Origin: Lantana camara
Taxonomy: Eukaryota > Streptophyta > Magnoliopsida > Lamiales > Verbenaceae
Reading direction: 5' to 3'
Length of the DNA stretch: 64,000 bases
Assembly (NCBI GenBank): GCA_037501455.1
Contig: CM074864.1
Span: forward strand, 31,088,001 to 31,152,000
The translations under genes were made by a program, and so were the position numbers. Positions 10,462 to 23,160 of the stretch are shown piece by piece. Each line of letters starts with the position of its first letter. The first letter of the stretch is position 1. The notes beneath the pieces are model-generated. The model searched no databases, was not told the DNA's origin, and saw nothing but the letters and a program-made list of their open reading frames with translations.

Positions 10462-10929
10462 GTGCAGGTTGTTGGAGTTCGACCTAGGCGGCTTTGAGTC
10501 GGGTCTGTCGAGTCTGTGTCGGTCTATTTGATTTGTTAAGAATTTTGTTTCGATTTGTATATGATAAATATTATGCAGGTTGGTACTTATGATTTGTATG
10601 ATTATTCGGGACAGGTTAGGACAAGTTCGTAGAATTAGTTGAACCCGTTTTGTTGTATGATTATTCGGGACAGGTTAGGACAGGATTACTTGATTAGTTG
10701 AACCCGTTTAATTATGTTTGTTGATTAAAGTTTTGATAGTTCATATTTTGCATTGCTTCCGCATTCAGGTTTTGCATATTTTACTTGTACAGGGTTTAGG
10801 TACCGCCTAGCTTAGGTTGGTTTTTTTCGTTTGTCACCCGTTCGCGATGATTTGGTGCATATGCGGACTTTCCATTACGTATACGTGTAGGGTCATAGTG
10901 CGGGGTGTGGTGCCCCACCGCTTGGGGTG

Positions 10930-12397
10930 TGAAACGCCCCAATTCCCAGCTTTCCAGGTACGCACGAAACGTGTGAATTATCCGAGAATTAGGAATATTT
11001 TAGTTCTTGCATTTATTAAATTCCTACATTTTATAATAAGTCATATAAATTAAACTTCAATGTGATTATGGGAAATATGTACCAATTTGGGAATTCTTGC
11101 ATAAAGTGGATTCATTTGGTACGTGAAATAATTACCGAATATGTTCTAATTATTTGATTGTCCTTAATTTACATTTATTTAAATTAGAGGACCTAATTGT
11201 ATGATTATTGTTTGGACTTAATTGATCATTTTCCAATCTTTCATCCTTAATTGCATGACTTAAATAATGAAGGTACTTAATTGCAATTTGTGTCATTTCA
11301 TCAATTATAAGAGATGCATCACGTAATATTTCTTTCTTCATTCTTCCATTCCATATTCATCCAAAAATCTTCCAACATATTCCTCCCCTTGCTCTCGATT
11401 CTTCAAGCCAAAGAGAAAAGAAGAGATTTCATCCTTTTTTATCAAGAATTTCAAGAAATATTTCAAGCATTGAAGCTTGATCACCATCTTCATCTTCTTC
11501 ATCCCACTCTTTTCATTCAAGGTAATATGTAGGATTTCATAATACTAAATCTTGAAGCTTGGGTTAGGAGTTGATTGCAATAACTTGTGTATATGATGTT
11601 AGAAGCATGATTACAAGCTTTAGACCTGAATTCCATGAATAAATCTTGAGAATTATGGAGTTATATGATAAATTTCTATATGAACTTGAAGTGGTAAATC
11701 TTGATGATCAAGCTTGATATGAACGTTTATATTAGTTTTATTATGTTATAAGCATGTACACATATCCTTTTTCATAAAATCATGCTTATAGAGATTGAAT
11801 TACATGAATTGTGATGGATTTGAGATTGATTCGTGCTTCCCCTGTTTTCATCCTCTGTTTCTGTAATTGCTGCGTAACGGGAACGACCCTTCCTGTTCCC
11901 TTTGTATTTTGGGAACGGCCGTTCCCACGTTTAAATCATATGCAGGGCGGCGACAATGGGAATGGCCCTTCCCATTTTTTGCTGAAACTCGAAACCGCCC
12001 TTCCCAGGTACACTCTAGGAGGGAATCGAGCTGAGTCGAGTCCTTGCATTCGAGCCCCGCACGGTGCATTTATTTATTTATCATTTCAAAGGAATTATTG
12101 TTAAGATTGCTTGTTATGTATTTTAGGAGATGATAATGTATTGATATTTGAAATAGTATACGAGTTATTTAACAAATGATCAATGTTATAGCATGTTTAA
12201 TAGTTATATTTGATAGTAAATAGAGTATGCTTCCGCTTTATTCTATCGCATGTATAAGTTTAGTTCCGCCTAGCTTGTCCTTTTATTTACATTGTCACCC
12301 GTTCGCTATAGGTTGGTTCGTGTACGGATTACCTGTTTCGTAGGTGGATTGACCTATAGTGCGGGGGTATGGCATCCTCACGTATTGGGGTGCTACA
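10930..12397 (+). repeat. E3 LTR1 (short, 1468 bp)
   Basis: Starts TGAAAC instead of TGTAAC and ends GCTACA. It lacks about 760 bp present in LTR2-LTR6: sequence passes from CCCTTCCCAG straight to GTACACTCTAGG at 12006-12008. The rest aligns throughout, including the GC palindromes at 11878-12006 and the donor-like CAAG/GTAATATG at 11521. As the outermost copy it is the least like the others. Confidence 0.92.
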
Positions 12398-12792
12398 TCT
12401 TAAGTAGTATCAGATCCAAGTTACAAAACCGAGGTTCTGGTGTCGTGTCAAGTTCAGGTTAAGCGGCGTAGGAATTATTTGATAATTTGTACAATGCATT
12501 CATGACTACTGAGGAATATCCTACCTGGCACGATCAACGTAGGAATTTATGATCCTTGACATTAATTGCTCATCAAGTGACCTTATATGACTTGGCAAAT
12601 CACATGATTAACGTGCTTACCCGAACTTTGTGCAATTAATTTTCACATCTTACATTTTAAGTTGCGTCTAAATGTGACCCGTGCATCATATACCTCATCG
12701 TTGTTACATTTAACTCCTAGTTAGTTGGCTTTATTTTATTGCACAAGAGAAGGGTGAATCCGAGGACGGATTCTCTTAAGGGGGAGGTTAAT
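12398..12792 (+). other. E3 internal region 1 (395 bp, long type)
   Basis: Primer site reads TAGTATCAGATCC (mutated from TGGTATCAGA). Carries the extra 50-bp segment GACTACTGAGG...TTATGAT that defines the long type. Hairpin GAATCCGAGGACGGATTC at 12756-12773, then polypurine tract AAGGGGGAGG. Confidence 0.9.
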
Positions 12793-15022
12793 TGTAACGG
12801 CCCAATTCCCGGCTTTTCAAGTAGGCACGACACGTGTGAATTTTCCGAGAATTAGGAATATTTTAGTTCTTGCATTTATTAAATTCCTACATTTTATAAT
12901 AAGTCATATAAATTACACTTCAATGTGATTATTTGAAATATGTAGCAATTTGGGAATTGTTGCATAAATTGGATTCATTTGGTACGTGAAATAATTACCG
13001 AATATGTTCTAATTATTTAATTGTCCTTAATTTACATTTATTTAAACTAGAGGATCTAATTGTATGATTATTGTTTGGACTTAATTGATCATTTTCCAAT
13101 CTTTCATCCTTAATTGCATGACTTAAATAATGAAGGGACTTAATTGCAATTTGTGTCATTTCATCAATTATAAGAGATGCATCACATAATACTTCTTTCT
13201 TCACTCTTCCATTCCATATTCATGTAAAAATCTTCCAACATATTCCTCCCCTTGCTCTCGGTTCTTCAAGCCAAAGAGAAAAGAAGAGATTTCATCATTT
13301 TTTATCAAGAATTTCAAGAAATATTTCAAGCTTTGAGGCTTGATCACCATCTTCATCTTCTTCATCTCACTCTTTTCATTCAAGGTAATATGTAGGATTT
13401 CATGATACTAATTCTTGAAGCTAGGGTTAGGAGTTGATTGCAATAACTTGTGTATATGATGTTAGAAGCATGATTACAAGCTTTAGACCTGAATTCCATG
13501 AATAAATATTGAGAATTATAGGCTTATATAATGAATTTCTATATGAACTTCAAGGGGTAAATCTTGATGATCAAGCTTGATATGAACGTTTATATTAGTT
13601 TCATTATGTTATAAGCATGTATACATATCCCTTTTCATGAAATCATGCTTATAGAGATTGAATTACATGAATTATGATGGATTTGAGATTGATTCGTGCT
13701 TCCCCTGTTTTCATCCTCTGTTTCTATAATTGCTGCGTAACGGGAACGGCCTTTCCCGTTCCTTTGTATTTGGGGAACGGCCGTTCCCACGTTTAAATCA
13801 TATGCAGGGCGGCGAGAATGGGAATGACCCTTCCCATTTTATGCTGAAACCCGAAACGGCTGTTCCCAGGGCTTTGGAGGGACATAAACATTCTATACAA
13901 ACTTAACAATTTCAATTCCTTCTTTAATCCTTTAATTGACTATAACATGCTATTATATGATCAATTACATATCATAATATGAATATATTATGCAACATTG
14001 TTCGTTGCATGCCATCTCGTCACTTGTTCATGTCGCGGGCTCTATTTGGTAACATTATCGAGTTCTAGTCTTATGAGTGCACAAATGTTTCTGTTTCTTG
14101 CCCAGTGTTATCCAGAGCAGAGATTGGGATCAATGAGCACGTTCACGCATTCATGAGACGTCGTGTCACCTGTCAGCAAGCAAGTCAGGCCATGCAAAGC
14201 AATGCGCGTAGCGTGCTTATCGTGTTATCGTGTTAATGTCAGGATCATGCAAAGCAATGCGTGCATCGTGATTATCGTGTTATCGTGTTACCGTGTACCG
14301 CTCGTCTGCCGCAGGAGCTAAGTGCTATACGGGACAGCATGCTACGCACATGGGAGCCACCTCTTGAACCTGCGGGGCAAAGTGCTACATGTGTGGGAGC
14401 CACCTCCTGAACCCGTAGGAGCTACCTCTAGAATCCTAACGCTGAGGGGTATCGTGTTATCGTGAACGGTGAAGGCTCGCAAACTTCCCATTATTGGAGT
14501 GATGGAGGGATTGGAGTGATGGAGTGATTGGAGCGATGTAGTGATTGGAGTGATGGTGTTTATTGGAGTAATGGGTTTTATTGGAGTGATGGAGTTATTC
14601 GTGAAATCAATGTATGTGCAGTGTTCTTGCAGGTACACTCTAGGCAGGAATCGAGCTGATTCGAGTCCTTGCATTCGAGCCCCGCACGGCGCATTTATTT
14701 ATTTATCATTTCAAAGGAATTATTGTTAAGATTGCTTGTTATGTATTTTAGGAGATGATAATGTATTGATATACGAAATAGTATACGAGTTATTTAACGA
14801 ATGATCAATGTTATAGAATGTTTAATAGTTGTATTTGATAGTAAATAGAATATGCTTCCGCTTTATTCTATCGCATGTATAAATTTAGTACGGCCTAGCG
14901 TTTCATTTTATTTGCATTGTCACCCGTTCTCTATAGGTTGGTTCGTGTACGGATTACCTGTTTCATAGGTGGATCGACCTATAGTGCGGGGGTGTGGAAT
15001 CCTTACGTATTGGGGTGCTACA
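12793..15022 (+). repeat. E3 LTR2 (2230 bp)
   Basis: Pairs with LTR5: both have TGTAGCAATTT where others have TGTACC, AAACTAGAGGATC, AGGGGTAAAT, CCTTTCCCGTTCC and an extra unit in the GGAGTGAT minisatellite (14501-14600). Contains donor-like CAAG/GTAATATG (GT at 13385) and acceptor-like TTCTTGCAG/GTACAC (14632). Confidence 0.93.
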
Positions 15023-15368
15023 TCTTAAGTGGTATCAGATCCCGGTTGCAAAACCGAGGTTCTAGTGTCGTGTCAAGTTTAGGTTAAGCGGCGCAGGAAT
15101 TATTTGATAATTTGTACATTGCATTCATCCTTGACATTAATTGCTCATCAAGTGACCTTATATAACTTGGCAAATCACATGATTAACTTGGTTACTTGAA
15201 CTTTGTACAATTAATTGTCACATCTTACATTTTAAGTTGCGTCTAAATGTGACCCCGTGCATCATATACCTCATCATTGTTACATTTAACTCCTTGTTAG
15301 TTGGCTTTATTTTATTGGACAGGAGAAGGGTGAATCCGAGGACGGATTCTCTTAAGGGGGAGGTTAAT
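15023..15368 (+). other. E3 internal region 2 (346 bp, short type)
   Basis: Primer site TGGTATCAGATCCCGG with adjacent hairpin CGGTT-GCAA-AACCG (15043-15056). Lacks the 50-bp segment. Pre-PPT hairpin at 15332-15349. Pairs with internal region 5 by the CCCGGTTGC variant and a CCCCGTGC variant. Confidence 0.9.
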
Positions 15369-17578
15369 TGTAATGCCCCAATTCCCAACTTTCAAGGTAC
15401 GCACGACACGTGTGAATTTTTCGAGAATTAGGATTATTTTAGTTCTTGCATTTATTAAATTCCTACATTTTATAATAAGTCATATAAATTACACTTCAAT
15501 ATAATTATGGGAAATATGTACCAATTTGGGAATTCTTGTATAAATTGGATTCACTTGGTATGTGAAATAATTACCGAATATGTTCTAATTATTTAATTGT
15601 CCTTAATTTACATTTATTTAAATTAGAGGACCTAATTGTATGATTATTGTTTGGACTTAATTGATTATTTTCCAATCTTTCATCCTTAATTGCATGACTT
15701 AAATAATGAAGGGACTTAATTGCAATATGAGTCATTTCATCAATTATAAGAGATGCATCACGTAAAATTTCTTTCTTCATTCTTCCATTCCATATTCATC
15801 CAAAAATCGTCCCACATATTCCTCCCCTTGCTCTCAGTTCTTCAAGCCAAAGAGAAAAGAAGAGATTTCATCCTTTTTTATCAAGAATTTCAAGAAATAT
15901 TTCAAGCTTTGAAGCTTGATCACCATCTTCATCTTCTTCATCTCACTCTTTTCATTCAAGGTAATATGTAGGATTTCATGATACTAATTCTTGAAGCTAG
16001 GGTTAGGATTTGAATGCAATAACTTGTGTATAATGTTAAAAGCATGATTACAAGCTTCAGACCTGAATTCCATGAATAAATCTTGAGAATTATGGAGTTA
16101 TATGATGAATTTCTATATGAACTTCAAGTGGTAAATCTTGATGATCAAGCTTGATATGAACGTTTATATTAGTTTTATAATGTATTAAGCATGTATACAT
16201 ATCCCTTTTCATGAAATCATGCTTATAGAGATTGAATTACATGAATTATGATGGATTTGAGATTGATTCGTGCTTTCCTTGTTTTCATCCTCTGTTTCTG
16301 TAATTGCTGCGTAACGGAACGGCCCTTCCCGTTCCCTTTGTATTTGGGGAACGGCCGTTCCCATGTTTAAAGCATATGCAGGGCAGCGAGAATGGGAACG
16401 ACCCTTCCCATTTTTTGCTGAAACCCGAAAAGGCCGTTCCTAGGGCTCTGGACGGACAAAAACATTCTGTACAAACTTAACAATTTCAATTCCTTCTTTA
16501 ATCCTTTAACTGACTATAACATGCTATTTTATGATCGATTACATGTCATAATATGAATATATAATGCTACATTGTTTGTTGCATGCCATCTCGTTACTTG
16601 TTCTTGTCGTGGGCTGTATTTGGTAACACTATCGAGTTATAGTCTTATGAGTGCACAAATGTTTCTGTTTCTTGCCCAGTGTTATCCCGAGTAGAGATTG
16701 GGATCAATAAGCACGTTCACGCACTCATGAGACGTCGTGTCACCTGTCAGCAAGCAAGTCAGGCCATGTTAAGCAATGCGCATACCGTGGTTATCGTGTT
16801 AATGTCAGGATCATGCAAAGCAATATGTGCATCGTGATTATCGTGTTATCGTGTTACCGTGTACCGCTTGTCAGCCGCAGGAGCTAAGTGCTATACGGGA
16901 CAGCGTGCTACGCACATGGGAGCCACCTCTTGAACCTGCGGGGCAAAGTGCTACATGTGTGGGAGCCACCTCCTGAACCTATAGGAGCCACCTCTAGAAT
17001 CCTAACGCTGCGGGTATCGTGTTATCGTGTTATCGTGAAGGGTGAAGGCTCGCAACCTTCCCATTATTGGAGTGATGGAGGGATTGGAGTGATGGAGTGA
17101 TTGGAGTGATGGTGTTTATTGGAGTAATGGGGTTTATTGGAGTGATGGAGTTTTTCGTGAAATCAATATATGTGCAGTGTTCTTGCAGGTACACTCTAGG
17201 AGGGAATCGAGATGAGTCGAGTCCTTGCATTCGAGCCCCGCACGGTGCATTTATTTATTTATCATTTCAAAGGAATTATTGTTAAGATTGCTTGTTATGT
17301 ATTTTAGGAGATGATAATATATTGATATGTGAAATAGTATACGAGTTATTTAACGAACGATCAATGTTATAGCATGTTTAATAGTTATATTTGATAGCAA
17401 ATAGAGTATGCTTCCGCTTTATTCTATCGCATGTATAAGTTTAGTTACGCCTAGCTTGTCCTTTTATTTGCATTGTTACCCGTTCGCTATAGGTTGGTTC
17501 GTGTACGGATTACCTGTTTCGTAGGTGGATCGACCTATAGTGCGGGGGTGTGGCATCCTTACGTATTGGGGTGCTACA
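15369..17578 (+). repeat. E3 LTR3 (2210 bp)
   Basis: Pairs with LTR6: both start TGTAATG, have CCCAACTTT, AATTAGAGGACC and the shortened GTAACGGAACGG palindrome start. Donor-like CAAG/GTAATATG with GT at 15961. Confidence 0.93.
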
Positions 17579-17923
17579 TCTTAAGTGGTATCATATCCAG
17601 GTTGCAAAACCGAGGTTCTAGTGTCGTGTCAAGTTTAGGTTAAGCGGCGTAGGAATTATTTGATAATTTGTACATTGCATTCATCCTTGACATTAATTGC
17701 TTATCAAGTGACCTTATATGACTTGGCAAATCACATGATTAACTTGCTTACTTGAACTTTGTGCAATTAATTGTCACATCTTACATTTTAAGTTGCATCT
17801 AAATGTGACCCGTGCATCATATACCTCATCATTGTTACATTTAACTCCTAGTTAGTTGGCTTTATTTTATTGCACAAGAGAAGGGTGAATCCGAGGACGG
17901 ATTCTCTTAAGGGGGAGGTTAAT
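17579..17923 (+). other. E3 internal region 3 (345 bp, short type)
   Basis: Primer site TGGTATCATATCC (one change). Short type. Hairpin at 17887-17904 is perfect. Pairs with internal region 6. Confidence 0.9.
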
Positions 17924-20186
17924 TGTAACGCCCCAATTCCCGACTTTCCAGGTACGCACGACACGTGTGAATTTTCCGAGAATTAGGATTATTTTAGTTC
18001 TTGCATTTATTAAATTCCTATATTTTATAATAAGTCATATAAATTACACTTCAATGTGATTATGGGAAATATGTACCAATTTGGGAATTCTTGCATAAAT
18101 TGGATTCATTTGGTACGTGAAATAATTACCGAATATGTTCTAATTATTTAACTGTCCTTAATTTACATTTATTTAAATTAGAGGATCTAATTGTATGATT
18201 ATTGTTTGGACTTAATCGATCATTTTCCAATCTTTCACCCGTAATTGCATGACTTAAATAATGAAGGGACTTAATTGCAATTTGTGTCATTTCATCAATT
18301 ATAAGAGATGCATCACGTAATATTTCTTTCTTCATTCTTGCATTCCATATTCATCCAAAAATCTTCTAACATATTCCTCTCTTTGCTCTCGGTTCTTCAA
18401 GCCAAAGAGAAAAGAAGAGATTTCATGCTTTTTTTATCAAGAATTTCAATAAATATTTCAAGCATTGAAGCTTGATCACCATCTTCATCTTCTTCATCTC
18501 ACTCTTTTCATTCAAGGTAATATGTAGGATTTCATGATACTAATCCTTGAAGCTAGGGTTAGGAGTTGATTGCAATAACTTGTGTATATGATGTTAGAAG
18601 CATGACTAAAAGCTTTAGACCTGAATTCCATGAATAAATCTTGAGAATTATGGAGTTATATGATGAATTTCTATATGAACTTCAAGTGGTAAATCTTGAT
18701 GATCAAGCTTGATATGTACGTTTATATTAGTTTTATTGTGTTATAAGCATGTATTCATATCCCTTTTCATGAAATCATACTTATAGAGATTGAATTACAT
18801 GAATTATGATGGATTTGAGATTGATTCGTGCTTCCCTTGTTTTCATCCTCTGTTTCTATAATTGCTGCGTAACGGGAACGGCCCTTCCCGTTCCCTTTGT
18901 ATTTGGGGAACGGCCGTTCCCATGTTTAAATCATATGTAGGGCGGCGAGAATGGGAACGGCCCTTCCCATTTTTTGCTGAAACCCGAAACGGCTGTTCCC
19001 ACGAGAACTGCCCTTCCCATTTTTTGCTGAAACCCAAAACGGCCGTTCCCAGGGGAACGGACGGACAAAAACATTTTGTACAAACTTAACAATTTCAATT
19101 CCTTCTTTAATCCTTTAATTGACTGTAACATGCTATTTTATGATCGATTTCATGTCGTAATATGAATATATTATGCTACATTGTTTGTTGCATGCCATCT
19201 TGTCACTTGTTCATTTCGCGGGCTCGATTTGGTAACACTATCGAGTTATGGTCTTATGAGTGCACAAATGTTTCTGTTTCTTGCCCAGTGTTATCCAGAG
19301 TAGAGATTGGGATCAATGAGCACGTTCACGCATTCATGAGACGTCGTGTCACCTGTCAGCAAGCAAGTCAGGCCATGCCAAGCAATGTGCGTACCGTGAT
19401 TATCGTGTTATCGTGTTAATGTCAGGATCATGCAAATCAATGCGTGCATCGTGATTATCGTGTTATCGTGATACCGTGTACCGCTCGTCAGCCGCAGGAG
19501 CTAAGTGCTATACGGGACAGCGTGCTACGCACATGGGAGCCACCTCTTGAACCTGCGGCGTAAAGTGCTACATGTGTGGGAGCCACCTCCTGAACTCGTA
19601 GGAGCCACTTCTAGAATCCTAATGCTGTGGGTATCGTGTTATCGTGTTATTGTGAATGGGGAAGGCTCGTAACCTTCCCATTATTTGACTGATGGAGGGA
19701 TTGGAGTGATGGGGTGATGGTGTTTATTGGGGTAATGGGGTTTATTGGAGTGATGGAGTTATTCGTGAAATCAATATATGTGCAGTGTTCTTGCAGGTAC
19801 ACTCTAGGCGGGAATCGAGCTGACTCGAGTCCTTGCATTCGAGCCCCGCACGGTGCATTTATTTATTTATCATTTCAAAGGAACTATTGTTAAGATTGCT
19901 TGTTATGTATTTTAGGAGATGATAATGTATTGATATGTGAAACAGTATACGAGTTATTTAACGAATGATCAATGTTATAGCATGTTTAATAGTTATATTT
20001 GATAGTAAATAGAGTATGCTTCCGCTTTATTCTATCGCATGTATAAGTTAAGTTCTGCCTAGCTTGTCCTTTTATTTGCATTGTCACCCGTTCGCTATAG
20101 GTTGGTTCGTGTACGGATTACCTGTTTCGTAGGTGGATCGACCTATAGTGCGGGGGTGTGGCATCCTTACGTATTGGGGTGCTACA
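17924..20186 (+). repeat. E3 LTR4 (2263 bp, with 49-bp duplication)
   Basis: Pairs with LTR7 (AAATTAGAGGATC, CATCCGTAATTG-like variant, GTTATAAGCA variants). It is the longest copy because a segment of about 49 bp in the palindrome cluster (about 18955-19003) is repeated at about 19004-19051. Confidence 0.92.
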
Positions 20187-20581
20187 TCTTAAGTGGTATC
20201 AGATCCAGGTGACAAAACCGAGGTTCTAGTGTCGTGTCAAGTTTAGGTTAAGCGGCGTAGGAATTATTTGATAATTTCTACATTGCATTCATGACTACTG
20301 AGGAATATCCTACCTGGCACGATTAACGTAGGAATTTGTGATCCTTGACATTAATTGCTCATCAAGTGACCTTATATGACTGGGCAAATCACATGATTAA
20401 CGTGCTTACTTAAACTTTGTACAATTAATTGTCACATCTTACATTTTAAGTTGCGTATAAATGTGACCCGTGCATCATATACCTCATCATTGTTACATTT
20501 AACTCCTTGTTCATTGGCTTTATTTGGTTCCACAAGAGAAGGGTGAATCTGAGGACGTATTCTCTTAAGGGGGAGGTTAAT
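20187..20581 (+). other. E3 internal region 4 (395 bp, long type)
   Basis: Carries the 50-bp segment, like internal region 1. Primer site TGGTATCAGATCC. The pre-PPT hairpin at 20545-20562 has two mismatched pairs (GAATCTG/CGTATTC). Confidence 0.9.
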
Positions 20582-22814
20582 TGTGACGCCCCAATTCCCG
20601 GCTTTCCAGGTACGTACGACAAGTGTGAATTTTCCGAGAATTATGATTATTTTAGTTCTTGCATTTATTAAATTCCTACATTTTATAATAAGTCATATAA
20701 ATTACACTTCAATGTGATTATGTGAAATATGTAGCAATTTGGGAATTCTTTCATAAATTGGTTTCATTTGGTACGTGAAAGAATTACCGAATATGTTCAA
20801 ATTATTTAATTGTCCTTAATTTACATTTATTTAAACTAGAGGATCTAATTGTATGATTATTGTTTGGACTTAATTGATCATTTTCCAATCTTTCATCATT
20901 AATTGCATGACTTGAATAATGAAGGGACTTAATTGCAATTTGTGTCATTTCATCAATTATAAGAGATGCATCACGTAATATTTCTTTCTTCATTCTTCCA
21001 TTCCATATTGATGGAAAAATCTTCCAACATATTCCTCCCATTGCTCTCGGTTCTTCAAGCCAAAGAGAAAATAAGAGTTTTCATCCTTTTTTATCAAGAA
21101 TTTCAAGAAATATTTCAAGCTTTGAGGCTTGCTCACCATCCTCATCTTCTTCATCTCACTCTTTTCATTCAAGGTACGTAATATGTAGGATTTCATGATA
21201 CAAATTCTTGAAGCTAGGGTTAGGAGTTGATTGCAATAACTTGTGTATATGATGTTAGAAGCATGATTACAAGCTTTAGACCTGAATTCCATGAATAAAT
21301 ATTGAGAATTATAGGGTTATATAATGAATTTCTATATGAACTTCAAGGGGTAAATCTTGATGATCAAGCTTGATATGAACGTTTATATTAGTTTCATTAT
21401 GTTATAAGCATGTATACATATCCCTTTTCATGAAATCATGCTTATAGAGATTGAATTACATGAATTATGATGGATTTGAGATTGATTCGTGCTTCCCCTG
21501 TTTTCATCCTCTGTTTCTATAATTGCTGCGTAACGGGAACGGCCTTTCCCGTTCCTTTGTATTTGGGGAACGGCCGTTCCCACGTTTAAATCATATGCAG
21601 GGCGGCGAGAATGGGAATGGCCCTTCCCATTTTATGCTGAAACCCGAAACGGCCGTTCCCAGGGCTTTGGAGGGACATAAACATTCTGTACAAACTTAAC
21701 AATTTCAATTCCTTCTTTAATCCTTTAATTGACTATAACATGCTATTATATGATCAATTACATATCATAATATGAATATATTATGCTACATTGTTCGTTG
21801 CATGCCATCTCGTCACTTGTTCATGTCGTGGGCTCTATTTGGTAACGTTATCGAGTTATAGTCTTATGAGTGCACAAATGTTTCTGTTTCTTGCCCAGTG
21901 CTATCTAGAGCAGAGATTGGGATCAATGAGCACGTTCACGCATTCATGAGACGTCGTGTCACCTGTCAGCAAGCAAGTCAGGCCATGCCAAGCAATGCGC
22001 GTACCGTGATTATCGTGTTATCGTGTTAATGTCAGGATCATGCAAAGCAATGCGTGCATCGTGATTATCGTGTTATCGTGTTACCGTGTACTGCTCGTCA
22101 GCCGCAGGAGCTAAGTGTTGTACGGGACAGCATGCTACGCACATGGGAGCCATCTCTTGAACCTGCGGGGTAAAGTGCTACATGTGTGGGAGCCACCTCC
22201 TGAACCCGTAGGAGCTACCTCTAGAATCCTAACGCTGCGGGTATCGTGTTATCGTAAATGGTGAAGGCTCGCAACCTTCCCATTATTGGAGTGATGGAGG
22301 GATTGGAGTGATTGAGTGATTGGAGTGATGTAGTGATTGGAGTGATGGTGTTTATTGGACTAATGGGGTTTATTGGAGTGATGGAGTTATTCGTGAAATC
22401 AATGTATGTGCAGTGTTCTTGCAGGTACACTCTAGGCAAGAATCGAGCTGAGTCGAGTCCTTGCATTCGAGCCCTGCACGGTGCATTTATTTATTTATCA
22501 TTTCAAAGGAATTATTATTAAGATTGCTTGTTATGTATTTTAGGAGATGATAATGTATTGATATATGAAATAGTATACGAGTTATTTAACGAATGATCAA
22601 TGTTATAGCATGTTTAATAGTTGTATTTGATAGTAAATAGAATATGCTTCCGCTTTATTCTATCGCATTTATAATTTTAGTTCCGCCTAACGTGTCCTTT
22701 TATTTGCATTGTCACCCGTTCGCCATAGGTTGGTTCGTGTACGGATTACCTGTTTCTTAGGTGGATCGACCTATAGTGCGGGGGTGTGGCATCCTTACAT
22801 ATTGGGCTGCTACA
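20582..22814 (+). repeat. E3 LTR5 (2233 bp)
   Basis: Starts TGTGAC. Shares the LTR2 diagnostic variants, at a distance of 7789 bp from LTR2. Its splice-donor site carries a small duplication, GTACGTAATATG. Confidence 0.93.
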
Positions 22815-23160
22815 TCTTAAGTGGTATCAAATCCCGGTTGCAAAACCGGGGTTCTAGTGTCGTGTCGAGTTTAGGTTAAGCGGCGTAGGAATTATTTGAT
22901 AATTTGTACATTGCATTCATCCTTGACATTAATTGCTCATCAAGTGACCTTATATAACTTGGCAAATCACATGATTAACGTGCTTACTTGAACTTTGTGC
23001 AATTAATTGTCACATCTTACATTTTAAGTTGCGTCTAAATGTGACCCCGTGCATCATATACCTCATCATTGTTACATTTAACTCCTTGTTAGTTGGCTTT
23101 ATTTTATTGGACAAGAGAAGGGTTAATCCGAGGACGGATTCTCTTAAGGGGGAGGTTAAT
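22815..23160 (+). other. E3 internal region 5 (346 bp, short type)
   Basis: Primer site TGGTATCAAATCCCGG. Same length and variants as internal region 2. Hairpin at 23124-23141 has one broken outer pair. Confidence 0.9.

Larger units (their letters stand above)
4502..10929 (+). mobile_element. E2: non-coding large-LTR retrotransposon (LARD type)
   Basis: Consists of the last 136 bp of a 5' LTR (the rest displaced by E1), an internal region with a tRNA-iMet primer site but no recognisable protein, a polypurine tract and a 3.72-kb 3' LTR. Large LTRs with a non-coding internal region define LARD elements, which rely on proteins of a related autonomous element. LTR and internal ends resemble E7, so the two are sister families. 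The 3' LTR stops five bases short of the expected CTACA because E3 begins there. Confidence 0.85.
7209..10929 (+). repeat. E2 3' LTR (3.72 kb, last bases displaced)
   Basis: Starts TGTAACACCCCGC after the polypurine tract. It ends CTTGGGGTG at 10929, where the 5' copy continues CTACA; E3 begins at 10930. Contains a GC-rich stretch, splice-site-like motifs and a poly-C tract. It resembles the E7 LTR over long stretches, for example around 9480 and 10300-10520. Confidence 0.9.
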
